Below, piece by piece: positions 1 to 10,756 of a DNA stretch of 64,000 nt. Position numbers and translations under genes: made by a program. Numbering within the stretch: the stretch's first letter is position 1; every line of letters starts with the position of its first letter. Origin of the DNA: Monocercomonoides exilis (taxonomy: Eukaryota; Preaxostyla; Oxymonadida; Polymastigidae). The notes under the pieces are model-generated. The model worked only from the letters and a program-made list of their open reading frames with translations. It was not told where the DNA came from and made no database searches. The stretch is from assembly GCA_001643675.2 (NCBI GenBank), contig LSRY02000023.1, positions 124,001 to 188,000 on the forward strand. The letters are read 5' to 3'.

Positions 1-438
1 GATTTGAAAATTGATTTCGAAGAGCCGTGGTACAAAGATCCACAATTTCAGGTTGGATTTGTCACCAAAAAATCACGAAAAATTCGTTTGAAGAATATGC
101 TAACGAAAGATGAACACGTACTCGAAGTATGCTGCGAAGAAACACTTGGACAAATACGTGCAAGATATCTTGCACGCAATGCACATGCACACAGTTATAC
201 TTGGAAACATCTTCGAAGAGTTTTAGACATGACAAAAACTCTGGATGGTTTGTAAATAGTTGTTTTAAAGATGCTTGTTGATAAAAAAATCTATTATGAA
301 TAATATTTTAATTGTGACATTGATATAGAAAATGGTATTCTTGATGAAGATGAGGAATATGCGCGACTTGGAATGGATAGAGATGATTTTATACCTACTC
401 TTCACTTGTACTTCAATGATGATCTTACAGAAGCATAA
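1..438 (+). CDS. CYB5D1: Cytochrome b5 domain-containing protein 1, 3' part
   Basis: The 5' end lies outside the window. Exons are 1-247 and 329-438 (TAA stop), joined by an 81-bp GTTTGT...TAG intron that splits a Glu codon. The reading frame matches the C-terminal half of CYB5D1: an EPWY segment, a ubiquitin-like region with NAHAHSYTWKHL, then ENGI/DEDEEYARLGMD and the terminal YFNDDLTEA. The haem-binding cytochrome b5 fold itself would be encoded upstream and is not visible. In animals and algae CYB5D1 is a ciliary protein, so this gene fits a flagellate. The frame is open to the window edge, so no start can be chosen. Identification rests on remembered similarity to the human C-terminus, which is strong over about 110 residues. 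Confidence 0.9.
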
Positions 439-523
439 AACAATTTAAATTAATTTGATTTTTTAGCCTTTTTTCTTTATGCATTTCGCTAGATTTTTTG
501 TTTAATCATCCCATTATTTAAAA

Positions 524-3500
524 ATGCCTTTTCACAAAAACTATGACTTTCTTTTGGAACTCCTAAAAGGACATGATTGGCAAAATGACTCGGACATCAT
601 TCAACAAAATTTATGTAATAAAATAAAAGATCATTTTTTAGCTAACGAAAGGCAGTTGACGAGAAATGAACAAGAGAAAGTTCATATTTCAGCAAAAATA
701 TTTCTAATTGAAATTGGAATTAATTTACCGTTTCAAAAAGTGCAACATTATGGCAATTTTTTATTTTATGCTGTTGAGCAAAATTTAATTTTGTTTAATC
801 ATTGCCTTGAAACTATTGAGGTTTGTTTTTATTATTTTCAACTATGATTGCTCATAAGCTTGTCATTATAACATATAATTAAAAAACATTTAAAAATGCA
901 TCAAATTCATTGCGTTCTAAAAGTTGGCTTGTTTTGTTAGGCATGATCCAACGAATGTATTTCGAATTTTTGAAGAACATTGTGATCAAATACGCCGTTT
1001 TGAATCTTCAGGTGCAGTTGCGCACAATCAAATAAGTCCATGCTTATTACGGACATGCACTTTGCTTGGAAATAGACTTGGTCCTCAAATCTATGGGCGA
1101 CTTTTGACCTTTCTTTCGTTCATTTTTCCAATGGAAGAAAGATCAGGTGTAAACATCACTGGAAGCTTTGACGAGCACAACGAAACATTTATTGATGATA
1201 AAGAAGAATCGTCTTATGGGAACTATGACGATTATACGAGTTTTTGGAAATTGCAGTCTGTATGTGCGAATCCAACATCCATATGGTCATTGAAAGACAA
1301 GCAGTCCCGAAATTTCGAGTATGAGCAAAGAGAACTAACGTCGAAGGCGCTGGAAGCTATCCGCAATTCGTTGGGGGTTATGGAGCAGTCAGAAGCGCAG
1401 GACGACTCATTAAGCCACAAAGTGACGCAGACACAGCAAAATCCAGAGGCCAAAAGAAAAGAACTGAGCGACAAGATAAAAGCAGGCATGCAAGCTGAAT
1501 CAACTGCACATTCAGAAGGAGAAGGGGAAGGAGAAGAAGATGATGGAAAAGGAGAAGGACACCAAATGGCAGAACAGATGGCTCATGGGGAAGAAAGCGG
1601 TACATTGCTACCTCCGCGAAAGAAGAGGACAAGAGGATCAAAGTCAACAGAAGAAGAAGAAAGAAAGAAAAAGAAAGAAAAAGGAGACAAAGAAGAAGAA
1701 GAAGAAGAAGAAAAAGATGATGATGATGACAAAGATGACAGCAATAATGAAGGAGATAATGAGAAGTCCCAATCGATGTCGCTTCCTCTCTTTGAAGGGA
1801 AGTGGTGGGAGCGTCTTGGCTTCCAGCCAGCTGTGACTCGTTTGTGTGCAGAGAAGCTTGTGGAAGCAGCAGAAGAGACAGCAAAAGAGGCAGAAAGCGA
1901 CTTTTTGAGCGAAGTGGCTGCGGCAGCGTCGACGAGGAAGAAGAAGAGGAGAGGAAAGAAGAATGCATGGAGAGAGGGGAGTGGAGAGGTGAAGGAGGGG
2001 GTGGAGAAGAAAGAGGGAGAAGGAGAAGGAAAAGAAGGAAAAGAAGGAGAAGGCAAAGAAGGAGAAGGAGAAAAGAAAGATGAAGTCAACAGCGATCAGA
2101 ACAAAAGCGAGGATAAAAGCGAAAACAAGACCATTTCATTTCCATTTGAGAAAGTGCTGGAATCGTCTTCGTATTCACAGCTCATCCAAATCCAGCAGAT
2201 TGCGTGCTCTCCTTTCTTCTCCACGCTCCTCTCATCCACTTCGCCATCCGCTTCACTTTCTGTCAATTCACTACAAACATCATCATCATCATCATCATCA
2301 TCATCGTCATCTTCTTCTTCTTTATCTTCTCCTTCTGTTTCCTCTTCCTTCTCTTCTTCTCCTGTGTCTGTTGTGTCTCTCATGACTCAACCATCACACG
2401 TCCGCTCAACACCAAAGTTTTTGACATCCACTTCTTTGTTTGAACAGGAGGTTTGACACGTCTCTTTATTGTTTCATATTCAAAATTTTATAATCTTTCT
2501 TTCTCTTTCTTTTTCTTTCTCTCTTTCTCTTTCTCTTTCCCTTTCTCTTTCTCTTTCTCTTTCTCTTTCTCTTTCTCTTTCTCTTTCTCTTTCTCTTTCA
2601 ATCGTTTTTGTATTATATTATATTGTTCCCCCCCCCCCCTCCTCCTCTTCTTCTCTCCTTCTTCTCTCCATCTCCTCCTCATCCAGCTGAAAGATGCCTA
2701 CATCCGTGCTGTGGTGGGTGTCGAAATTGCCATCCTCCTCCATTTCTTGTTGGATAAGCCAGCACATCCACGCACTGCCCCTTCCAGTTGGGAGCAGACA
2801 TTCCCTTTCGACGCTCGTGAGAAACGCAACATGACTTCTTTGCTTGAATGCGCCTTCAAAACAGCAGCATCTGTGCCCATCTCTTCTCTGTCATTCGCTC
2901 GTTCTGCTTCTTCTTCTGCTTCTGCTTCTCCTTCTCTTTCTCTTTCTCCTTCTCCATCACCATCATCTCCATCATCATCATCATCTTCTCCCCTCTCTTC
3001 TTCTTCCTCATCTCCCTCTCCCTCTTCCTCACTCACCCGCACTTCACCCTTCTCTTCCTACCCTCTTCTTCCTCCTCTTCTCAAGCGCCTCGTCTTCGAA
3101 AGAGAAAACCTGTGGTTCCGCTGGAAGATGGAGAAATGCAAAGCAATGAAGCTTTCCTTACAGCAGCTGGCACAACACAACATCAGCGCCTTTTCTGCTA
3201 TTCTTCGGTCGCCTTTGTCTTTTCCTCTGTTTCCGTCTCGTTTGGCTGAGCTGTCTGTCCCCACACCTCCTGCCTTCGATGCTGACTTGTCTGTCACGAC
3301 TTCATTTGACATGTCATCTTCATCATCTTCTTCTCTTTCTCTTTCTCATCCTCCACTCCACAGGAAGAAGCAGACGATGCCCTGCCGCTTCCGCTTTGCT
3401 TCATCTAAGACTGTTCTGCAAAGAATGAGTGATCTGATGGAAGTGACAGAAAGTTCCTATGAAAGAGAAGAAGACGAGAAGAAGAAGCTGTTTGAGGAAG

Positions 3501-4138
3501 AAGAAGGAGAAGAAGACGAGTTCATTGCAAAGGCGCTGGCTGAGCAGAGCAATGCGAAGGAAGGAGAGAAGGAAGGAGAGAAAATTGGGGAGAGGAGAAG
3601 AGGAAGAGAACAAAATGAGAATAAAAGCAATGCAACAAGAAAGGGGGCAATAAGTGGAATGGACGAGAAAGAAAGGGAGGAAGGAGAAGAAGAAGGAGAG
3701 GAAGAAGGGGAGAAAGAAAAAGAGGAAGGAGAAGAAGGAGAAGGAGAAGGAGAAGAAGATGATCCGATGAAGAGGTTTGCGAAGATGCAGCAGGCGATGC
3801 TGGCGACGAAGCTGCAGATGCCACAGAACAAGATGAGGCTTTGGAAGGACACACGATATGCCCTGCTGAGGATGGGCGAGGTGAGTCTGAGGGGAGCAGA
3901 GCAGCAGACTGGAAGAGATTATGACTTTGCTGACTTGGTCATGCGGTGGAAGGGGAAGGGCTCTACAAATGACAGAATCCGCTCGGCTGTTAAGAGGATT
4001 ATGAGGAAAATGCCAGAACCTGAACAAGATTTAAATCAAATGCAAATTGAAGAAGAAAAACCTGAAATTCTATCTCCGGATTCAACCAACGATAAAACGC
4101 TGGTAAAAATGGATTCCGAAGATAACACTTCATCTTGA
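524..4138 (+). CDS. THOC1: THO complex subunit 1 (HPR1-like), expanded
   Basis: Exons 524-820, 924-2450 and 2687-4138 are all joined in phase 0 and give about 1091 residues (human THOC1 is 657). THOC1 is a core subunit of THO/TREX, which couples transcription to mRNA export in the nucleus. The recognisable parts are the segment ending in FIFPMEERSGVN, the YDDYTSFWKLQSVCANP block that aligns with the human FWSLQ...NP block, and the helical segments after LKDAYIRAVV. Between these lie long Glu/Lys- and Ser-rich inserts made of GAAGAA and TCTTCT microsatellites, which account for the extra length. Intron 1 (821-923) starts GTTTGT; I chose the acceptor at 923 because the later TTAG would break the frame. 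Intron 2 (2451-2686) starts GTTTGA and is mostly a hexamer repeat. The ATG at 524 is the first in frame. Confidence 0.85.
2496..2640 (+). repeat. Pyrimidine hexamer microsatellite and poly-C in THOC1 intron 2
   Basis: A near-perfect TTTCTC array runs from about 2496 to 2598 and is followed by a run of 12 C at 2628-2639, all within the 236-bp second intron of THOC1. It may serve as an oversized polypyrimidine tract before the acceptor at 2686. The same hexamer, read on the other strand, encodes Glu-Lys repeats in the Hsp110 gene near 37118-37165. Confidence 0.9.
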
Positions 4139-4186
4139 TGTTTTCAAAATTTTTGTTTTAATTTTTAAACCCATAACAATTTTATT

Positions 4187-5207
4187 ATGAGTAAATACGA
4201 TCGTGCTCTTACAGTTTTCTCTCCTGATGGACATTTATTCCAAGCGGAGTATGCAATGGAAGCTGTAAAAAAAGGTGCTGCATCTATTGGAGTTCGGGGT
4301 GCAAATTGTGTCATTCTCGCTTTGGAAAAGTTTGAAACAAAAAAACTACAAGATTCAAGAACCGTGAAGAAAGTTGGTGCGCTTGATAGCCACATTGCAC
4401 TTGCATACTCTGGATTGTCGGCAGATGCAAGAGTAATTTTAAACAAGGCATGAATTTGAATAGATGAAAAGTGTCAATTAAAACTGTTATTTGAAATGAG
4501 AAATGTAATTTGCGTAAATTGAGACTTTTATTTGTTACTAATTTTCAAACATTAAATATTTTTGTTTTTTGAAAATAATTGTTTGCTGATATTAGGCAAG
4601 AATTGAATGCCAAAATTTCCGTCTAAGAATGGATGCTCCATGTCCTGTTGATTATATTGCAAGATACATCGCTGGAATACAACAGGTTTTTCTTTTATTA
4701 TTAACAGCATGTATTTGTGTTCGTTATATTACATTCATATCTGTAGAAATATACTCAATCAGGAGGAGCAAGACCATTTGGAATATCAACTTTGATTGCT
4801 GGATTTGATCCAGACAAAACACCTCATTTGTTCGTAACAGATCCAACAGGAACATCTACAGAATGGCAAGTATGCTATTTTATTTTGTCAATGAAATTTT
4901 TATTTTTACAAATCAATAAACTTTTTTCAAGGCCACTGCAATTGGCAGAAGCGGTGATGTTGTAAGAGAGTATCTTGAAAACCACTTCCAACAGGATCTT
5001 TCCACAAATGATTCAATTGATTTGGCCATGAAAGCGCTGCTGGAGGTTGTCGATACAGGCTCAAAAAATTTAGAAATTTGCGTTATGGAATGCGGAAAGC
5101 CGATGAGAATCTTAGCTGATGCTGAAATCACTGCATGTATTGAAAGAGTAGAAGGAGAAAAGAAGAAGGAAGAAGAAGAAAAGAAAAAGAAGCTTATGAC
5201 TGCTTAA
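4187..5207 (+). CDS. PSMA7: 20S proteasome subunit alpha-4 (PSMA7)
   Basis: Exons 4187-4447, 4596-4685, 4747-4869 and 4932-5207, all phase 0, give 249 residues, the usual length (human 248). It is one of the seven alpha-ring subunits of the 20S core particle. The N-terminus carries the proteasome alpha signature [16 protein letters not shown] followed by [11 protein letters not shown]; later blocks [22 protein letters not shown] and [11 protein letters not shown] match PSMA7 specifically. The C-terminal tail is a Lys/Glu (KEKE) tract, as in other alpha subunits that contact the 19S cap. Intron 1 (4448-4595) is unusual: alignment to the family requires a GC donor (GCATGA). Intron 2 starts GTTTTT and intron 3 GTATGC. 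TAA ends the gene exactly where expected, showing that TAA is a stop here. Confidence 0.97.
4448..4595 (+). other. GC-AG intron in PSMA7
   Basis: The 148-bp intron begins GCATGA and ends ATTAG. The exon junction must read Asn-Lys-Ala-Arg to match the family, and no GT within reach gives that sequence. It is the only non-GT donor among about 49 introns placed in this window. Confidence 0.75.
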
Positions 5208-5527
5208 AAGTTTAAAGATTTTTTTTTAAAAAAAAACAAATCACATTGCAACAATGCATTTTTCATATTTATCAATCATTTTTTTAAAACAACGCAATTC
5301 ATAAATACAAGAGAAAAAAAACCTCGAAAAGAAATGAATATATAAATTAGTAGAAAGTGAATTGAGACAATCCATTTATGGCTGTTTAAACCAATATTCT
5401 CTGAAGCAAAATAAGAATTTGCCAAGAAATGATCAATTTTTTCTTCAATAATTTCAACAAATAGCCTTTTCATTTGCCCCAAAGCTGCAAAAATTCTAAG
5501 TCTTTTTGAAAGATCAAAATGTTACAT
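5208..5527. other. Convergent intergenic spacer PSMA7/CPSF4
   Basis: A 320-bp AT-rich gap between the 3' ends of two convergent genes. It presumably holds both 3' UTRs. I see no further gene or clear structured element. Confidence 0.7.
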
Positions 5528-6411
5528 TCAACCCATTCTTCTCCGCTTTTCACTTCCTGAATTGCCTTCTGTTCTGCCTCCATCGATACTATCTCCGCGA
5601 CGTTTAGTTGTAATAACTCCAATTAGTCCCATTGCCTCTGACATTTTCTTTTCAAATTCTGCATTCTCGTCATCTCCCCTGGGATTATCAAATCGAATAC
5701 TTTTAAGAATTAACATAAAAAAAAGAGCAGTATATTATGAAAAATGAAGCAAACTGCGAAAATGAGCAAGTTGGACCATCTGGGCAAAATCCAGCTAAAT
5801 ACAAAGGACACGCTTGCTTTCTTATATGCAAATTCTTGCACAATGGACCTGCGAATAGTTTGATAAATATTTGTTGAATACGCTTTTTTTTGGAAAAAAA
5901 TTCTTTAAATCATACCTCGTCGACAAAATCCACGCTTATACCAAGCACATTCTTTTTGCTTTTCTTCTGGTTTTATATGGCGGAATGGGCATCCCTCTTT
6001 TGTGCATTTTCCTAGAGGAACACAATTGTCATCAAAAAAAAAATATTGGAAAATAAAGCAAACCATCTCGAGCAAAAAACTTACATTCAGGCATAAGTGT
6101 TAAATCGTAAACATGAAGAAAATCGCATTGATTTCCCTTCATGCATAATCCTTTGAACCAGTGCTTGCAAACAACTTTTTTGCTTGAAGGAAGATGTTTA
6201 TATGGGCATTTATTTTCTCTAGGGCAATGACCCGCTAAATGCAAAGCGCAAACTTCCCCACGTCGAGATTTTCCATCTAAATAAGAAGAAAAAGAATAAT
6301 GAACTCGTTTGAAAAATTCTGAATAATTTGCGAACTATCGTCAAATAATGATCGCTTAATATCGTTTTCCACATCTGTTACTGGAAATAACGATTGCAAT
6401 GAAACTTCCAT
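5528..6411 (-). CDS. CPSF4: Cleavage/polyadenylation factor CPSF30 (Yth1)
   Basis: Five exons on the minus strand, 6411-6336, 6276-6064, 6011-5916, 5848-5755 and 5699-5528, give 216 residues, close to yeast Yth1 (208). CPSF30 binds the AAUAAA signal within the mRNA 3'-end processing complex. Five CCCH fingers are visible in order: CALHLAGHC, CKHWFKGLC, CKFFARDGKC, CAWYKRGFC and CPLYLAGFC, each followed by the third Cys and the His. The last finger is completed across an intron (Cys-Ser-Phe-Ser-His). No C-terminal zinc knuckle is present, as in yeast and unlike human CPSF4. Four introns of 48-67 bp start GTTCGC, GTTTGC, GTATGA and GTTTGC. Every phase closes. The ATG lies 222 bp from the next gene's ATG on the other strand. 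Confidence 0.93.
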
Positions 6412-6633
6412 TTTACAGATTGAAACTTTAAACAGAAAAATATTTTAGCTTGATCGTTTTAACCATTTTTATAAAAACATCATTAACAGTTTTGTCGAAA
6501 GAAAACTAATTATTTTTCACAATGAAAACTTCTTATTGATTTTGCTTCTTCTTTGAAGTTGACAAATATAAAATGATGGTTCCTGATTTGATCTTATCCA
6601 TATTAAATTTAATCAAGCAGAAAGATTTTCTTT
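6412..6633. promoter_or_regulatory. Shared upstream gap of a divergent pair
   Basis: The 222-bp AT-rich gap separates the start codons of CPSF4 (-) and the unknown gene at 6634 (+), so it must contain both promoters. No core-promoter motif could be recognised. Confidence 0.45.
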
Positions 6634-7996
6634 ATGTTACCTTCAGAAGTGTTAAACTTTGAAAAGCTCTGGGAGAAAATTGAAAATATTAAATTTAGTT
6701 CGTTGTGTGATATAGAATCCTTTGCACGAAAACTGAAAATATCTGTTCAAATTGCAGATAAAAATATTTTGCAAAGAGTATTTCAATATACTTCAATGGA
6801 CAATTTTTATAAACTGCTGATGGTTCATCAATTTGATGATTTGATTGCGCAACAGCTATTTTCTTCATTGAATGCACTTTTATTTGGTGCAAGATTTTGC
6901 GAAATGGAGATTTTTCAAATATTTCCAATGAATTTCGTTGGATTTTTATCAGATAAGTTCATGAAGGAAATTCAAAAGAAAGAAAGAAACTTTGGGCTTA
7001 TTCATCAAATTGCTTTGAGTATTTGTTTAATTCCCGAAGATTGGCAAGATAATTATCGAGCAATAACTTTTCAGATCTTTGAACAATTTCTCCAGGATTT
7101 ACAAAATGAAAATGCTTTAAAAGATGAGATGCGAATAGAAGAAATATTGTTTTCAATGCGTCATACTATTGGATGTTTGAATTTTTTAATTTTTGAAAGA
7201 TTATCTTTTTATGTTTTTCAAAATATATTGACATTTGTTACTGAAAGACTTTGGGTATACAAAATCGATGGATAAGCTTCGCAAGGTTTTATTGGGGCTT
7301 CTTCAAAGGCAATCTATCAATAAAATTTTGTCATATCCAAGTTTTATTTATCTTTTGCAAATTATGCTTACTGAAAAAATAGATTATATGTCGTTGAAAA
7401 AAATGAATTTGGTCAACATATTTATCCGAGATTACAGCAAATTTGAAGCAGAAGATGCTCCAGGGTTACTTAATTTACGCCGTGATTACGTAATAAACGA
7501 GACAAAAGAATTGATCTTTGAAATGAAGCATCTTCTCTTCAATCCAATAGATGTCGTGAAATCTCAAGAGCTTATAAAGATTTTAGCTGTTTTCACTAAA
7601 CGCCCAGCTTACTGTGCCTCTGTTTTGAGCCTTGTTTATGATGTTTTTGAGGAGATAATGAAGTTTTGCGAACCTTGTCATTTCGAGCTTTTGATAGAGA
7701 GCGGATTTCTTCGAATGCTGCTGAGTGGCTATTCTCAGTTTTGTGTACATTCAACTCAAAATGACCAAAATGCTGAGGAAATCGCAAGGGCATTGATTTT
7801 AAAGTTTGACCACCATTCATTGCTAAAATTGGGTGCGGGACGGTGCAGCAATATGAAAGAGGAAGTGGTCAGAATTATTGAAGAAGAGTGCTTTGAGGAA
7901 GCAATTGTCGCACTTAATGTTGATTCACCTACTTTGAAAGATGTAATTAATGTCAGAGATATTATAAATTCAAAGCATTTTGCGCAAATTGAATAA
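6634..7996 (+). CDS. Unknown all-helical protein, 429 residues
   Basis: Two exons, 6634-7174 and 7248-7996, are joined by a 73-bp intron (GTTTGA...GAAAG) that splits a Tyr codon and reconciles two overlapping frames that would otherwise look like a frameshift. I do not recognise the family. The sequence is rich in Leu, Ile, Phe and Lys, with regularly spaced hydrophobic segments such as QELIKILAVFTKRPAY and VLSLVYDVFEEIMKF. This suggests a soluble armadillo/HEAT-like helical repeat; no membrane helix or signal peptide is evident. Codon use is AT-rich throughout and there are no low-complexity inserts, unlike the long genes nearby. It is divergent from CPSF4 and convergent with the membrane protein at 9171-10415. 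Confidence 0.75.
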
Positions 7997-9170
7997 ACCA
8001 TGAAAGTTTTCAAAGTTTTTGTTTCTTTACAACAAAGTTTATTTTTTTTCTTGACTTCTCGTATGTTTTTATGGAAGGTTGTTTGCGATTGTTTGCTTTG
8101 TGATTTCTTATTTTTATTTATTTATTTATTTATTTATTTATTTTATTTGCGATTCTTTTCTTTTTTTAAAAGAAATATTAGTTTTCATTTATTACACGCA
8201 GCATTGCGAAATACTTGTTATATTTTGTTTTTATAAAAACAATTAAAATGAAATTGTTCTTTTTTTGTTCGGATGTCTTCAAATGTGATATGACACTTCG
8301 TTGTGAAATTATTGCTTTATTTTATTAATACTGCAAGAGGCTTTTTTAGGAATATGACATGTCAAACAATGATTTGTGATTGAAATTCTTTTGTTTGTTT
8401 GATTATTATTGATTCGAGCTGAGGAAACAATGACTTTAGAAAACGTTCAGTTTTTTCATCAAACAAGTCTATGAAGAATAATTGTGAATTGCGTTTTTGT
8501 TGAAATTTTGAAGTGTTTTGTTTATAATTGGACAAGAACTTGATTGCATTTATATTTGTTTAATTGGTTTCTTTGTTTTCTTCATTTGTTTTGTTTGATA
8601 TTATCGCTCAAAGTCTTTAGGAGATCAAACAAAGAATGCAATGGTGTTCGTTTGTCTTTAATCAAAAAAATGGAGAAAAGAATTATAAATTAGGGAAAAT
8701 TAAATTGCCAAACCAAAAGCTTTCTTTTCATAATAGTAGTATTTTTCAAATTTTATGATTCACCAAACAAAACGTAGTAGTGTTATTGACTGATTTTGTG
8801 GAATGTTTAAAATTTTTATTTTTAAGTTATTAGCCGCCCAACTGTTATTTTTCATATTCGTATTTATTAGCGTTTCAGAGCAAATAAAAAGCAAGGAAAA
8901 AAGATTAATTCATTTCACTCCTTCAAAACAAAACATCTATGTAACTCAAAAGCAAAATGATATCAACCATTTTAATAATCCAAACCAGACAAATGAAATG
9001 TTAAAAAGGTGTAAAAATTAATGTGAATAATATTTCTAAAAAATTGAAGAGAAAATATATAAAATCTCAAAAACAACATTATACAATAAAATAAAATAAA
9101 AATACAATCAAACTGTTCAAATCAAAAACATTACATCTGGAAATATAAACTTGAATCTCTCTAACATTTA
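7997..9170. other. Gene-poor AT-rich intergenic region
   Basis: About 1.17 kb with no gene I can support. It contains a TTTA microsatellite at about 8112-8148. An open frame at 8803-9021 (72 codons, hydrophobic N-terminus, Asn/Lys-rich remainder) could be a small secreted peptide but has no further support. The 3' UTRs of the flanking convergent genes presumably fall here. Confidence 0.6.
8112..8148. repeat. TTTA tetranucleotide microsatellite
   Basis: Roughly nine tandem copies of TTTA in the spacer downstream of the unknown gene at 6634-7996. Confidence 0.9.
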
Positions 9171-10415
9171 CTAATAATGATATTCGTCTCCTTTCAGAGT
9201 TGTTCTTGGTTCAACTTCCACAGCTACTGAAGCGCTGTAAGCTTGATTGGTGAACTCGACATTTCCTGTTCCACCTGCACCAACTGACATGGCTTGCTTC
9301 ATTTGAAGCTTTTCCATTTCAATTGCAGCCTCGCGACTTAATTTTTCGTTTTCCTCTTTTTTCTTTCTTGCTTCCTCCTCTTTGTCAATCTTCTCTTCTT
9401 CTTTTCTTTCTGACCTTGTCATAACCCATCTCCACTCCTTTTTTCTTCTCCAATCTTTGTCTCGTCGTTCAACACAAGGCCGCATGCTTCCCTTCAAATC
9501 ACTCCAAAAGTCTTCTGCTGACAAATCTCTCTCCGCTCCCAATGATCTAAATCCGGTAGCACAGCATGAACAACACAGCATTACGATAGTTATAATCATC
9601 ACAATTGCACCAAGAACAATCATTATTGTTGCAGGAGCTACTGGTATTTCTGCTCCGAGCGTCAATGATCCCCCAAGGATTAAACCATACCCGATCATAA
9701 TTGCAAATGAAACATACAACGAAAATGTAGTTTCGTTAATACAACACTTTTTGTTGCAAGCAACTCTTTTCTTCTCTTTTGCCCAAACTCGTTTGAATTC
9801 AGTTATGACTGTCTTTTGATCTTCCTCAAGGCATTTGTCACTTAAAAAAGTGTTATTTTCTATTGATTTTCTCGCAACCTCTCGTTGAACGTCTGTAGAA
9901 CGTAAAAATGGTGTTTTTTCGGACTCTGGATTTTTTACTGCAGGCGTCCCTTTCATTAGCTGAAAAAAGTCTTTCCGAGACGGAATACCAACTTCGTCCA
10001 TAATTGGGGCAATAAAGCTTAACTCCCATTTATTCTTTGGAGCAGAAGCTCCTGAATTGGTGGGAGGATCACAACTGACTTCATCTACAACTGAAACTGA
10101 ATTGTTAACTTCCTCGAAAGCGGCTGGTGCAGCAGGATATGCATTAACGTTGTCAGAAGTGGGCAAACTCGGCAATGGAACAACATTTGTTGACATGGTC
10201 TGAATTTGAGACACTGCTCTCCAAAAATCTGCCTTTTCTAAAACGCTAAGAGATTCTGAAAATCTTTCCAGTTCAGTTGGCATTGGTAAATTTGGTGCGC
10301 TGCTCGAAAATAAACTCAAGCACTTTGTCTTTTGTCCCTCCGATAATTTTGTTGCAAATTCTCTAATTTGAGGTGGAACATTCACATTACCAATTCCATA
10401 CTCATCTTTTTCCAT
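9171..10415 (-). CDS. Unknown membrane protein with two helices
   Basis: A single uninterrupted exon encodes 414 residues. The family is not recognised. The first about 225 residues are soluble and Ser/Pro/Asn-rich. Two adjacent hydrophobic segments follow, FSLYVSFAIMIGYGLILGG and a second one built on IMIVLGAIVMIITIVMLCC; the pair is preceded by a Cys-rich stretch (VACNKKCCIN) and followed by CCSCC, which may be palmitoylated. The remainder is a highly charged, Lys/Glu-rich region likely to form a coiled coil, ending in a Tyr-containing tail (GDEYHY). A hairpin of two helices with both ends in the cytosol is a reasonable inference. The ATG chosen is the first in frame. Confidence 0.75.
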   Translation of the reverse strand: MEKDEYGIGNVNVPPQIREFATKLSEGQKTKCLSLFSSSAPNLPMPTELERFSESLSVLEKADFWRAVSQIQTMSTNVVPLPSLPTSDNVNAYPAAPAAFEEVNNSVSVVDEVSCDPPTNSGASAPKNKWELSFIAPIMDEVGIPSRKDFFQLMKGTPAVKNPESEKTPFLRSTDVQREVARKSIENNTFLSDKCLEEDQKTVITEFKRVWAKEKKRVACNKKCCINETTFSLYVSFAIMIGYGLILGGSLTLGAEIPVAPATIMIVLGAIVMIITIVMLCCSCCATGFRSLGAERDLSAEDFWSDLKGSMRPCVERRDKDWRRKKEWRWVMTRSERKEEEKIDKEEEARKKKEENEKLSREAAIEMEKLQMKQAMSVGAGGTGNVEFTNQAYSASVAVEVEPRTTLKGDEYHY

Positions 10416-10756
10416 GGTTAAAGTTATCTATAATAAATTATAAATAATTCTTTGATCAAGACTTCTATTTATTTTTCTGTTCAGAATTGTTTGCTTTCAA
10501 AAATTAAGTATCACTCAACTATTTTCTATCAACTTCGTTTTCCAAAAAATTAAAAAATTAACAAAAACGAATTGTTTTTCTCATATTGAAGAAAGATTAA
10601 CCACGATATGAAAATAAAAAAAGGAAACAAATACAAACAAATAGAGTTTTGTTCTGGAAAGCAAGAATATAGAACAGATTAAAATTCTTTTTTTATTGAA
10701 TCCATTATTTAAATTTTGTTTTCTATTAAACTGTTTGAAATCTACAAACAAGGTTA
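10416..10756. promoter_or_regulatory. Shared upstream gap of a divergent pair
   Basis: The 341-bp gap separates the start codons of the two-helix membrane protein (-) and the EFHC1-like gene (+). It is AT-rich with no recognisable motif; both promoters should lie here. Confidence 0.4.

Noticed and set aside
1378-2385. Long antisense and off-frame open frames over Ser- and Glu-rich tracts
   Set aside because: They arise because triplet microsatellites stay open in all frames (Ser/Leu/Phe/Glu/Lys runs). The sense frame carries the conserved domains.
7175-7275. Apparent frameshift between two overlapping frames in the gene at 6634-7996
   Set aside because: A 73-bp GTTTGA...AAAG intron with matching phase joins the two frames cleanly, so no frameshift or pseudogene is needed.
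8803-9021. Small open frame with hydrophobic N-terminus
   Set aside because: Seventy-two AT-rich codons in a 1.2-kb spacer; no homology or conservation evidence, so reported only as part of the intergenic note.
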